Assembly: GCA_964304625.1 (NCBI GenBank)
Contig: OZ199838.1
Coordinates: 14,880,001-14,944,000, forward strand
DNA: 64,000 nucleotides
Source of the DNA: Kudoa neothunni
Lineage: Eukaryota; Cnidaria
Direction: 5' to 3'
Shown here: piece after piece, positions 53,501-64,000 of the stretch
Position numbering within the stretch: the stretch's first letter is position 1
Layout of the letters: each line of letters begins with the position of its first letter
Position numbers and translations under genes: made by a program
Notes under the pieces: model-generated
What the model was told of the DNA's origin: nothing
Databases searched by the model: none
What the model saw: only the letters and a program-made list of their open reading frames with translations

Positions 53501-56500
53501 CGTAAGGCGTCGAATGTTATGATCATAAGTAATGAATGCTTACATTTGTTTATCAATTTTGTAGTTTAAAATTTTTCGTTTTTATTATTATTTATTATTT
53601 TTACACTCATCGCTGATCACTTATCAATTTTATGGAATAAATTATTAACGCGTTTGTTATTAAATTCCCTCCATCTTTAGCAATTTGGGTTATAATACTT
53701 ATAAATCAAAAACCAAATTGGGGTAAATAATCTTAACCCTTCCGTGCCCGAATTTTTATTTATCCTTGAAAAAATTTTTTTTAATACAATATATTCTTCT
53801 AATACTAAATAAAAATTTGGAGAGAAAAATTTTTGTGGGCTAATATTAAGTTGTAAGTTTTGTTCGGTAGACTGAACAATGGGATTTTGTGGTAAAGAAA
53901 ATGCGCAAAAAAGAAATCGAATTATTATAACAGTAACAGATAGAGTTATCAATAAAACAATAATTTTAAGTATTATGGTACACATAAAAACAATTTCTAC
54001 CTTTTACAAGACAATAAGGGGCGCCACATTTTAAGCAAATTATTTGAATGTTTCTTCCACAACTTCTGCATCTACTTGGCGTAGATACTACCTCTGGAAA
54101 ATGGCCGACATTATCATATCTAATGTGGTCTGATAAAAGAGTATTCCTCTTGCGTTTCGATATAGTAGATTCCATTATTTTTTGTGAATTACAATCATTA
54201 ACCGGACGACCACGTTTTCGAGTTTGTATTAATGTTTCGTTTTTATACAATAATGATTCACAGCTTGAATATGTGAACGAAGGCAAATCAGGAACTTTAC
54301 TCTTGTTTACATTATTCATGGAATTTTGCCTCCGATACAATAACCACGAATTAGTGATCGCGGTGTTAATGCCCCAAAAAAATATCCGCATGTAAATATG
54401 GTTTAACCTATATAGTGACATTAGCATATCGGACAAATCAACACCACCCATGTTTTTGTTATATTCCGATACAACAGCTGGACAATCGACTTTATCGCGT
54501 TTTTTTTGCCTATCGTATCTATTTACAGTTGTTAGAGGTTCACTGCCAGAATGAGTGGATGATAAAGTCACAACAAAGCTATCATACCGTCGAGTTAATA
54601 CTAATGCATCATTAGAGCTTTGAGCAACATCAAATGAGCCACGTCCTTTTTTCATTAAGTCGTTTTTACCGAGTAAAGGACATCCTTTAATTCTATTACA
54701 GTATTTCAAGACATAAATGCAACTTTTTTAAAATGAAACATATTTCTAATTTTCAATAATGTCCGAGTTTAAACAACGAGTAAAATACGATTCCGAATGA
54801 TTGCAATAGTTTAAACAGTGCTGGAATGTAATTTCATCTGGCCCTTCCATAATGGCGTTAAGCAGTTCTTCTTGGTTGGAAGGATTTTTATTGCGTACAA
54901 TAGACTTTTAACTGGTGAAAAAATTCCTCATTTGGGTTCAAGAAAAGACTGTAGGGTGGTAGGAAGAGGAGTCTGTGACCATTAATTTCAATCTTTCGCA
55001 TAATTATGTCAGTTTTGTGGAACCTCACGTTGTCCATTATCAAGAGGGCATTGTCAACTTTGTTTATTTGAAGATCATGAAATAGTTTATCGAGAAATAA
55101 AGAAAATATTTCCTGGTTTACCGAACCGTTCTCTAGGTGAAATGTCCATACCTTTTCTGATGATATAGCGGCAATTAGTGTAACATTTTTTGAACGGATA
55201 AATTTAACTTTAAGGTTTGCCCTAGCTCCCACGGGTGACCTGCCAAAAGACCTTCTCATGGATGGAGAAAACCCAGATTCGTCAATGTAAATGATAGTTG
55301 GGTGATTAGGTCTACATTGAAGATATTCCATAACATAACTATAAAGTTTTAATTTATTTTTTATTAAAATTAAGCTAACTTTTTTCTTTTTAATATAACA
55401 TCAGGTGAATTTCTAGCGATTGGAACAAGTGATATTCTTTTTAAAGAATAGTGGAAATGATTTAGGTAGTTGCTAACTGTTTGCTTAGTAACTTGAATAT
55501 TATGTATTTCTTGGAGTTTTTTGGCAATCATCGACGAACTTATTGTGCAATCATCATTTATTAAACTTATAATGAATCCTTTGTGCACATCGGAGAATTT
55601 TGATCGTCGATCACTGCCTTTTTTATTGACCGGACAAACGTAAACACCTTCCTGATGTCGTCTTAAAATTCGTCCAATCGTTGATTTGTGAACACCCATG
55701 GACTCAGCTATGTACTCATTTGTATATTTCTAGGGCATTTTACAAGAAATCAAACGAAAATCAGTTACTTTTGCTAAATTAACAACCCTATTTCGCATGT
55801 CCATGGGTAATGTCACATATTTCCGTTTATTTGGGTTATTTTGATTATAATTTGATGAGGGTGTGTTTTGATCCGACATCTATCTTAGTACGTGTTCAAA
55901 CCAGGTTTTGATACAAAAATGTTTTTTTAATTTAAAAAAATCCAATAAACAATTAATTTCATATTAAAAGATTGGTTGCATTTAGGTCTTGAAATACTGT
56001 ATTTCTAATAGTCCCCACTGTATATATTCCCCTTTTTTCAATATAAGTTGCATCCGGAATGATGTGAACCAGCTATCGAAATACAATAGATACATCCTAT
56101 TCTTTGGAAGTTGTTCACATAATTTTATTACAAAATCCCCAGAAACCAAACCACAGCTTTCTTGTACAACAGGCGATTTTCCATCATACAAATGAAAATC
56201 ATGCACTATCCCACTTATTCCACATCTAGCAAAAACTTTGAAGCCCCATTTGGTCGGTTTATTTGATATATACTGTTTCGTCCGGCACTTATCCTTAAAG
56301 GGAATCATTTGTTCGTTGACTGAATTTATGCTCTCTGGAGTGATTTTTAAAAATGCTTGCCTCAAGTGCTCCAAAAAAGGTCTAATTTTGAAAAACCGAT
56401 CAAACGTTTGGGAAGACTGATTGTTAGTTGCATTGTCATTATTATTAAAATGTAAAAATTTTGAGAGTTGCTCAAATCTGTCTCTAGAAAGAACATCCGA

Positions 56501-59500
56501 AATAGGTGAATAATTGAAATGGTTGGACCAATAGCATCGGTAACGAGGCATCCGTACAATCCCCATTAAAATTATGACTCCCAAATAAATTTTAATTTCT
56601 AAACCGTTTGTCTTGAAATTCGAATTATTTTGTATGGCGTATCGATTTGATTCGTTTACAATTAATTCAATCAAATCATCGTCAACAAATTGGTTGAAAT
56701 AATCGATGGGGTGAATTAAATGATCTAACTTTTCAAATTTGTCGTTTAAGTTTCACAATTCCTCTGGTAAATTTGAACTTATATCTTGTTTCTTCCATTG
56801 AAGGCCAGCGTCAGAATCACCGGATGATGAACATTCTTTCGCATCTGAAAATTTGTTCAATATTGATGATGTAAATGTTGTATCGTCTTCAGAATATGTA
56901 TCCGGTTCGGATATGTCGACATCAGGTAGCACTATAATTTCCGAAGTTCTTTTTCCAGTTTTATCCTCATCGTTACAAATGTCGTAATCCATTGCGATTG
57001 TCCAAAAATAGGTCCACGTGTTCCTGTTGTTCACTTTACTGACAAGACTTAAAATCTTATCATTTCAGATAATAATAAGTTTCCTAAAATTTAAAGAGTC
57101 AAATTTAATTAACAACAACATATTGTAACTGTAAAAATTTTGGTTCCAAAAAATAATATAATTCGGTATACGAATTAATACATTACTTTTAGGACGAACG
57201 TGATATGGAGAATTGAACATTGTTAATGAAATTTACTATACATAAAATTTCTTAAAAATGTAATATTAACGATTTTTATACATTTAATTGAGTTAAAATT
57301 ACGTTTTTGTAACGAATATGAAACAATAGTTCAATGTTCATTTTAAACGAAGCAGAAGTTAATGTTCAGTATACCGCACAATGGGCATGAAAGGGTTAAC
57401 ATAAATAAAATTGTAAGTCTAATTTTTAACTTCCGTTTATTTTTTATATGAAAACTAATAATTGAATATTTAAGGATTATATGATTTAAAAATATGAATT
57501 GTTTATTTGCCCCAAACGAATTAAATTCCTCATGTGTAGTTTAGACCAGGACTGCCAGGGGGTTTACAAAAACCACAAGGATGGACGCTCAAAAAACCAA
57601 AGATAGAGTAAACGCTAGTTTCAAGTACAACAAAAAATAGAATCGTATCTGCTAAAGTTTTTAATCTTCCGATTCTATAATTACGTCTTCAGATATTAAA
57701 TGCAAATTTATCGTCGTATTATTGCAATTTTTCGGCGCGAACACTCACTCATACTTAATGTCTGGCATAGATCTATATACACACAATTAATTCCTTTATG
57801 GTTCAAGATTATTTTGAAATTACATTTAAATTTATAGTGTACGACAATGTTTACTGTGTAATTATGTAATTGTGCAATGTTAACTTTTCCAGCGCCTGAA
57901 AACCGACTTTACACATTCCTTTTTTAGGACTCCAATGGAACCCTCATTTTTTTAACTTGAATTATGAAGAAAAATGCAATAAGTAATTTACTAAAGTATG
58001 AGAGAAAACTATCGATAAAATATTGAAAAGTGTCACAATTGTAACACCGCCGGTTGTTAACAATCATTACCGAAACATTTAAAAGGTTAAATTAGGCATC
58101 TAATTTAATAAGTTTAATTTTATTTTTTAAATTAATGCATTTTAATAAAATTATATATCATTCCACATTTACAAAGTCTTATAAATTGTTTCCTTTATAA
58201 TCAATTCCTTAATTATCACGCCCAATAAAACCCCAAATACATATTGTTTCAAAATTGATAAAATGCGAGTTATTTATATTATTTTAGTTTTTAATGTTAC
58301 AAGATGTCACGCAAACAAATTTGAATTGCTTTTATTACAGTTGGTTCCACAAACAAAAAAAATTCCTCGCTTTCTTATCTTGAGATCTTGAACAATAACA
58401 GCATCACTCGTGACAAAGAAATTCGAGTGATTATAATTTAGAGTTGAGAATTAAGATATAGACAAGGATTCCAATATAAGCCAGTAACTGCTGGTGTGTC
58501 ATATCTTCAAATAATGCCGACAATTATAATAGCCAAAATTGTTAGTATTTGAAATAACAGTTGAGGTAAAGACTCACCATAAAATATGAGGAATGCATAA
58601 GCTGAAGAGGTTATTCAGTTTAAAGCGTAGGAATGCGAATCTTGAGATTTTGAAAAATATTTCGTTTAGACCATTCAATTATTTGAAGTTTCTCAGAAAA
58701 CCAATTAACATCGTCCTTATCTTTGTACATATTTCGATAGCATTTATTACCGCCAGGAACAATAGAATGATGTTAATAACTAAAGTATCGAAGTTTATCG
58801 TAAAATTCTTATATATCGGATTAAATTTTATGCAGAATATTACACTAAGAACCATTTATGACAGCATTTCACTCGTCGGTAATGACCGGTATTTGGCGTA
58901 CACATAGTTTTTTCAAATTATCTCTACTTCCTCTGAATAGAATTTTATTTAATTCTCAAAATTGTTGTAAATTATTTTTCTTCATCGTTTGGTAGAAAAA
59001 AAACGTGGGGTCCATTGAACCCCAAAAGAGGGAATGTGTAAGTATTTTGATTATTTCGTGACTTGAATTTACAAATTAAAATATTCTGTGATATTTTAAT
59101 AGAACTCATATTTGTAGGAGAATAGATGCGATCTTAAATTCAATGATGTAACATAAGATTCTTTAAAATTGATTCAAACATCCATTGGGGTCCGATGGAC
59201 GTCAAAGAGGCTCCGAAGGTTAAACAATCCAATATGCTGTCGTCCAATATCGTAAATGTTTAAACCCTTCAAGATATAATCTGAATAAGATATGTTATTA
59301 AAAATATAAATATTTATGCCGCACAAAAAAATTTGTGTTATTTTTCAATGTTTACAGGTTTTCAATGAAAACTCAAGATTTTGTAAAAAACGAAAAAACT
59401 CCAAGAACCCAAGGTTACTATAAAAACCAAACCCTGGTTTGGACTATAATTGATTAATTATGGTAATTACGAGCGTAATGATGGGCTAAAAATGGTAAAC

Positions 59501-60090
59501 CTTAGCAGATTAAAAAAATAAGCCGTGTTTGAGGAATATAGATGAGTTATGGGATTAAAATCAAGTTTTTGGAGTTCTTAAGTGCTAATTATTTATCTTT
59601 AAAGCTTTATGGCCAAATTATTCATCGGTTGATATTGTTTTCTACACATTTTTAACGTGTTTTTATTTAGGACTATATTCATCGCGTGGGCAGAACCGCT
59701 AGAGCAGGTCGTTCTGGAAGAGCTATCACTATTGTTTCTCAGTAGTTTACTGTATTGTCGTCGAGAAAACTATTACCGACTTTTCATAGGTATGACATTG
59801 ATTTCTATCAACGTATAGAAAAACTTATAAACAAAAAATTGCCAGAATTTCCCCATGTTGAACAGGAAGTGATGAAACTGGTAGATACGGTCAACGAAGC
59901 CGAACGTATTGCCAAAATGGAAATTAGAGATGCCAAAGATAACAAATTCGATTTAAAACTTACTAGTAACGCTAACGGGGTCGAAGAGATTGATGATATT
60001 CCTGGATTGCCCTCTCTGTCAACAAATACGTCCAGAAAGCGCAAACAAAGTTTTCGCAATAAAAATCGTTCTAAAAAGAATAAAAACTAA
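50530..60090 (+). CDS. DDX47: DEAD-box RNA helicase DDX47 (Rrp3 group)
   Basis: Nucleolar helicase for 18S rRNA processing. Thirteen exons: 50530-50619, 50677-50770, 50842-50965, 51009-51073, 51122-51264, 51319-51438, 51483-51541, 51587-51644, 51691-51773, 51834-51897, 51949-52086, 59671-59741 and 59790-60090, 469 residues (human 455). Motifs in order: [93 protein letters not shown]. The C-terminus is basic ([18 protein letters not shown]). All phases close. Introns are 43-72 nt except intron 11 (52087-59670), 7,584 nt, filled with transposons and splitting the last helicase motifs ([11 protein letters not shown]). The ATG at 50530 follows an in-frame TGA. Confidence 0.95.
52349..53197 (-). 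mobile_element. hAT relic in DDX47 intron 11
   Basis: Ends CAGGGCG at the left and, inverted, CAGGGCGTTCAAACCTTGGG at the right. A minus-strand frame at 52768-52469 starts [19 protein letters not shown], which resembles the hAT C-terminal dimerisation block. No matching 8-bp flanks. The termini resemble those of 57547-59436. Confidence 0.55.
54699..55999 (-). mobile_element. Tc1/mariner-superfamily element nested in piggyBac
   Basis: 1,301 bp flanked by TA (54697-54698 and 56000-56001). Inverted termini CAGTATTTCAAGACATAAAT and CAGTATTTCAAGACCTAAAT differ once in the first 25 bp. Removing it with one TA restores an uninterrupted piggyBac frame reading [18 protein letters not shown], so it inserted cleanly into a once-continuous frame. 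High terminal identity suggests it is young. Confidence 0.92.
54746..55879 (-). CDS. DD34E transposase with two putative mini-introns
   Basis: Three exon-like blocks on the minus strand: 55879-55769, 55729-55381 and 55338 downward, separated by GT-AG gaps of 39 and 41 nt whose removal keeps the frame. The first join rebuilds the helix-turn-helix [20 protein letters not shown]. The catalytic triad is [17 protein letters not shown] and LNPNEEF. The spacing between the last Asp and Glu is 34 residues. A one-base shift near 54900 separates the main frame from the last part ([15 protein letters not shown], ending DIIEN). Apart from that shift the protein looks whole, about 340 residues. The alternative is that the 39 and 41 nt gaps are decayed coding sequence. 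Confidence 0.7.
57547..59436. mobile_element. hAT-like non-autonomous element in DDX47 intron 11
   Basis: Flanks GTTTAGAC (57539-57546) and GTTTGGAC (59437-59444) are an 8-bp duplication with one mismatch. Left end CAGGACTGCCAGGGGG; right end inverted CAGGGTTTGGTTTTTATAG. Motifs shared with 52349-53197 include ACCACAAGG and, at the other end, GAACCCAAGGTT. It hosts the nested TTAA element 57884-59219. Confidence 0.6.
57884..59219. mobile_element. piggyBac-like TTAA MITE nested in the hAT-like element
   Basis: TTAA at 57880-57883 and 59220-59223. Subterminal inverted blocks: TTTACACATTCC...GGACTCCAATGGAACCC at the left and, inverted, TTACACATTCCC...GGGGTTCAATGGACCCC near 59000-59040. A terminal GGGGTCC block lies at 59187-59193. 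The 104-codon frame at 58593-58907 is unrecognised. Confidence 0.6.
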
Positions 60091-61662
60091 TCATCTGTAG
60101 ATATTAAAATAGATTTTGATAGGTATATTTATTTGTATTTATTTAATCAAAAATATTATCCAGTTCAATCGTGACTCCGAATAACGCTACCTTTCAATTG
60201 TTTTATTATTGCAACATTTTTTTTTATTTAATTACCATATTTTTTTAAAGTGAAATTATTTGAAGTAAATTGAATGAAATTCATTATTCACTTTCGACAA
60301 AATCCCAACTTATCTTTTTCTAATCTACTGGTCCGTGATGGGCTGTTTTTAGATGTTGAATTTTTTATGGAAAATTACCTTATTAAAATATATTTGAATA
60401 TTAAATTATAGACTGACATTTTATTTCTTCATTGTCAGTGATACATCTTAAAGCTTTTTATTATTTTTTACAATATCATGAATTATACTAATTAAAATAT
60501 AATCAGAGGAATATTTAGAACATCAGTCACTGATTTTATGTTTACTTTACAAATTATTGACAATAAAAATTTAATGGCTTTCTCCTTCTGTGCATAATCT
60601 AATTAAAGCTAAAACAAACCAATTGAAAAAACCATTCGGTAACTATTTTTAATAAGACATTGGATGCTGAAACAGATATTTTTAATTTTAAATTACACAA
60701 ACGCTTGCGCAGTATATTTTTTAATCACAAAAACTCCTGTTTATAATTGATGTATAATGTTTTTTTGAAATCAAGTTTATTTAATTATTTTTTTATCCCT
60801 AAAAATGATGCGGGGGGGGGGGCAATACATAATTAACTACAGTTAAGAATACACTCACCTGGTTATTATGATCCGTTCAGATAGTCATTTTCATTTTTTA
60901 TCCGGTACTCTAGTTCATTTTCTTGTTCTAAGACGATAATCCGGTTTAACGATTATAAGAAGTTTCGTGGAGCCGTTTAACATTAGCTACTCTTTTGATC
61001 ACGACATTTTTCTAGTAGATTAAACGCAGACATCTATTAAAATGCTTTACAAAATATGTTTTAATGTTTAATCATCCTTCAAAGCTCTTTTTCTAAATCA
61101 ACTTTTCTCTTCCCAACATTCTTCTTAATGAACTCTACACAAGCAGCAGACTAACATTTCTTAACAAGTGCATCGTTTAGATTCGATATATTCAACGATA
61201 AATCAATTATGAGTGTCTACAGTTATATACTTCCTTTCAGGTTTAATTCAAATAACCCAAAGTGGTAAATAAAATTTATAGCACCGTTTTCAATTCAGGA
61301 AACTCATACAGTGTAGCCCCTTAAAGTATAACGAACGTTGGACATTTTTTATAAGGAAATGGCTAATTTTATATAATTTTCTAATTGAAATTTTACCGAA
61401 TTTTATTTACATTGAATATAATAGTTTCAATGGTTAAATGATTGTTTAAAATTATTAAGAACAATAATTGAACATCTCCATTCTCACAATAGGACTGGTA
61501 TCAAACAACCAATAAAAATACATGAGATTTATTTTTTGACGAAAAATTCGAACTTGATCGTGTTTTTAACACATTTATATTTAAAAAAGGCAGATAATAT
61601 TTAATAAAATCCGCGTAATTTGCTATTGAGCTCCTTCAACTCTCACAGGACGGTATTCGGAA
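60091..61662. other. Spacer downstream of DDX47
   Basis: AT-rich, with an 11-bp G-run at 60812-60822. No gene or repeat end recognised. Confidence 0.4.
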
Positions 61663-64000
61663 AATGTACGTATGTTCCGGCGTGGGGTCCGCGCGGACCC
61701 CAGCGGTTATTTCATTATGTAAACGCAATTTTTATAATAACTTCGATTTTATATGATTAATATATTATATAGATAAGGAAACAATTATTGGTTGGTTAAA
61801 ATTATCTATAGATTAGCAGAATTTTCAACTGAAGGCAAAGCCTCACAAAATGACTGTGACACTCTCGCACCACACCGATAGGCAGTGTAAAATAGCTTTT
61901 CCAAGACAATGGTTAAGACATTCAGTAGCATTGTTTGTATTCAAGAACATTTAAAGGAGCAGCTAGTCACGTCAAACCGCGTTTCCTGAAGAATTCTCGT
62001 TAATTTTCGCATAGCGCGGAGGATTATAATTATAACAAAATTGTTATTTATTAATAGACATCGAAATCACATAATATAATATTTTTATTAATAAAATATT
62101 ACATTGATTTTATTTTAAATACCAATGACAGAATTACTTATTCGCTATAAAATAAAAAACTTAAATTTAAACTTGTAAGTTTTAAGTAATTATCGATGCA
62201 TGTAAAGTCCTCAAAAATTGATATCCATATCTACATAGTACGTTTATTTTGTCTGAGTATTCTTTCACTTTGAAGACATTTTTATTTCTATGTGATTTTA
62301 AAATTAAAAAATAATACGGAATATTTGCTCGATGTTTTTTGGATAGTTTCATCAAAAGTCAATTCAAAAAAAATATAATAAATAAAATCATAAACGACAG
62401 TGAATATTTTGGAATTGAAATTATTATATGCGATAGATATCGGTCACCGAAACATTTATTAATTTAAAAAAATATTAACTTTTAGAAAGATTGTTTTGCT
62501 AAATTATTACGAAAATTTGTGTTTATTTTGGTTTCTATTTGGTTTTCATTTTTATCATGAAATGTTAGAATAATCCAGAGAAATTTTTCTAAAATTTTAA
62601 TTTAAAATAAATCGTATATAAAATTCGAACTGTCGTTATGCTGAACAACCATTGGTTTGAACACATCGAAAAGTTATGAAAAACTATTTCTAATTGATAA
62701 ATCTTTTTGAAATACGTATATAATTAAAAATATTTTTTTATAATGCAGTAAAAGAATGAGCCAATGTAAAATATATTTAACTATAGTTAGACAGGATAAT
62801 AATTCAACAATAAACTAAGCACTCAAATCATCCTGACAGTCTGAGCAAGTGATTATAATTTTCAGCGTTTTATGAAGTGAGCAAATTGGCTTGTTACAAG
62901 AGGAACATTTTGTTTTGGTTTTCCTGTCCATGTTACGTGGGCAACATACTCATCGTCCCTTTTTAGATGATGTTGAATCATTTTGCATATTTGAGTTGAA
63001 ATTGGAGAAATGACTATGGAATATTTTGAATCTGTATTGTAAATCCGAATGGTATCTACTGATGGTTTCTTGACGACGCGATACGTTATAGATGACCAAT
63101 TGAATCCCTAATCCGCGAAGCAAGGTTGGACGTCGACTGCGCTCATTCGAATGCCAATCAGGAAATCTGACTGTCCCTATAATATGTGCATTTAACGCAG
63201 ATATATCGATCAGATCCATGAAAACGTGGAATGGTCAACCATCGGTTCTTCTATAACAACCCCAAAGTTTGGTCATCCGGTCTCCATTGTCAACTGCCCC
63301 TTTTGTGTGATTGCAATAAACGATAAGTTCAGGTCTTTTTTTATCGCCTCTTTCGATGACACTATCATGGAACTCTGTTGATAATAAAATGACATTTTTG
63401 TTTATCTTGGGAACATATGAAATTATGGTTAAATCATTGGAGAAGCAAAACATTGAAAAATTTTCATTACGATCTTTCACACTAAGAATGTTTTTTGGGA
63501 TGTATCGGTTATTTTTTCGCATAGTTCCGGTCAGAGTTAAATCAATTTTTATTAAAAATAAGGCCAGGGGAATGGATGTAAAAAGGTTGTCAGTCGTTAT
63601 ACCACGACTTCCATAATAAGGAGAAACTAAATCTTTGACAACTCGTTCTCCTTGGTTTTTCTCCCTGATACTGTTAACTTTACTAAGGTAAGGTTTGGTA
63701 TTTAATAGGTATGATGTATCCACATCTGAAGCCAACCACAACTTCATCCCGAAGCGTTCGGGTTTATTCTTCATGTAAATATGAAACAGGCACCTTCCGC
63801 GAAATGAAACAACTCTTCCATCTACAGTTATATGTGTACCCGGTGAATAATTCTGTGTGAACAAGGAATTTAAATCGTCGAAGATTTCTTGCATTGCCTC
63901 ATATTTGTTGCCAGATGTTCTCATTCTTGATGCTCTCGTGAGTCGATCATCAAAACGGATTGTTCTGAATATCTGGCAAAAACGATCCCTCGATAGAGAC
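61663..64000 (-). mobile_element. piggyBac element, right part beyond the window
   Basis: The left end has TTCCGGCGT followed by the perfect palindrome GGGGTCCGCGCGGACCCC (61684-61701), the same design as at 33298-33333. The TTAA itself is not clear. The transposase lies at 62815-64000. The element is a different subfamily from 53737-57395. Confidence 0.7.
62815..64000 (-). pseudogene. piggyBac transposase, 5' part outside the window
   Basis: The minus-strand frame enters at 64000 with SRDRFCQIFRTIRFDDRLTR and runs to a TAG at 62815. The catalytic Asp residues are present: ITVDGRVVSFRGRC, ITTDNLFTSIPLAL and NHTKGAVDNGDRM. It continues MDLIDISALNAHIIG and ends with a Cys-rich domain CCPRNMDRKTKTKCSSCNK...CSDCQDD. 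Only two in-frame TGA codons interrupt it in this window, one after RRTDG (the family usually has Trp-Pro here) and one before VCCPR. The rest is open, so the copy is recent and either just inactivated or affected by sequence errors. Confidence 0.85.

Larger units (their letters stand above)
53737..57395 (-). mobile_element. piggyBac transposon interrupted by a Tc1/mariner element
   Basis: Flanked by TTAA at 53733-53736 and 57396-57399. Termini CCCTTCCGTGCCCG and, inverted, CCCTTTCATGCCCA. The transposase reads on the minus strand from the ATG at 56992 to a stop at 53966, minus the inserted 54699-55999. Landmarks are [22 protein letters not shown] (second Asp), [13 protein letters not shown] (third Asp), and a Cys-rich C-terminus CRSCG...CLKCGAPYC. 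The usual first catalytic Asp is Asn (VNEQMIPF). A TGA near 56756 and a one-base shift in an A-run near 56035 also break it. Without the insert the element is about 2.36 kb. Confidence 0.9.

Noticed and set aside
58593-58907. 104-codon frame as a host gene
   Set aside because: It lies wholly inside a TTAA MITE nested in another element, is very AT-rich and matches no family I know.
59755-60090. Separate 111-codon gene starting at 59755
   Set aside because: It is the last exon of DDX47. The apparent start lies inside a 48-nt intron (59742-59789), and the frame continues the helicase C-terminus.
62950-63240. Nuclear genetic code with UGA read as Trp, suggested by TGA at or near Trp positions in two transposases
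   Set aside because: Host genes use TGG for conserved Trp and end with TGA in DDX31, RAB4 and SELENOW. The Tigger relic also has TAG and TAA stops. Ordinary decay explains the TGAs, and the SELENOW TGA is explained by selenocysteine.

Overview
The window looks like nuclear DNA of an animal or close relative: strongly AT-rich, with GT-AG spliceosomal introns, animal-type genes (calcium-channel beta subunit, selenoprotein W, SNX5/6, RAB4, METTL16) and many DNA transposons. Host proteins are recognisable but fast-evolving. Ten conserved genes plus one degenerate paralog can be read by eye, mostly as many tiny exons. Most introns are 39-85 nt. The four long ones (1.1-7.6 kb) are in SNX5/6, METTL16 (two) and DDX47, and three of those four contain transposons. 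I cannot place the lineage. A compact, possibly parasitic invertebrate (flatworm- or myxozoan-like) would fit, but that is inference.

Layout. 0-6.5 kb is a graveyard of DNA transposons (a Tigger-like end, a GC-rich island, a Tigger/pogo transposase, a hAT transposase, a possible decayed transposase). 7.3-8.9 kb: HMG-CoA synthase (-). 10.0 kb: a fold-back TTAA MITE. 13.0-13.4 kb: selenoprotein W (+) with an in-frame UGA at the Cys-x-x-Sec position. 15.3-19.2 kb: a 14-exon SNX5/6-type sorting nexin (-). 20.7-24.9 kb: a Tigger-like MITE, a hAT MITE carrying a SINE, and a 1.2 kb palindromic TTAA element. 25.3-26.2 kb: RAB4 (-). 26.8-30.3 kb: METTL16 (-). 30.9-32.8 kb: a Helitron-like element. 35.9-37.6 kb: a minimal calcium-channel beta subunit (+), convergent with LSM7 (-) at 37.65-38.1 kb. 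38.9-39.6 kb: a second copy of the hAT MITE. 41.7-44.3 kb: COQ2 (-) and, just downstream, a tandem paralog with the same intron positions and phases but without either aspartate motif. 44.6-45.8 kb: another hAT MITE. 46.2-48.4 kb: DDX31 (-). 49.1 kb: a second SINE. 50.5-60.1 kb: DDX47 (+), whose eleventh intron (7.6 kb) is a nest of at least five DNA elements. 61.7-64.0 kb: a nearly whole piggyBac running off the right edge.

How the genes relate. HMG-CoA synthase and COQ2 both belong to isoprenoid/ubiquinone metabolism. DDX31 and DDX47 are both ribosome-biogenesis helicases and stand head to head. SNX5/6 and RAB4 both act in endosomal recycling. I see no operon-like organisation. The clustering may be chance.

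Exon boundaries were set by eye from GT-AG signals, reading-frame phase and similarity to remembered family sequences. All eleven models close in phase except METTL16, which needs one frameshift near its end. No database search was run.
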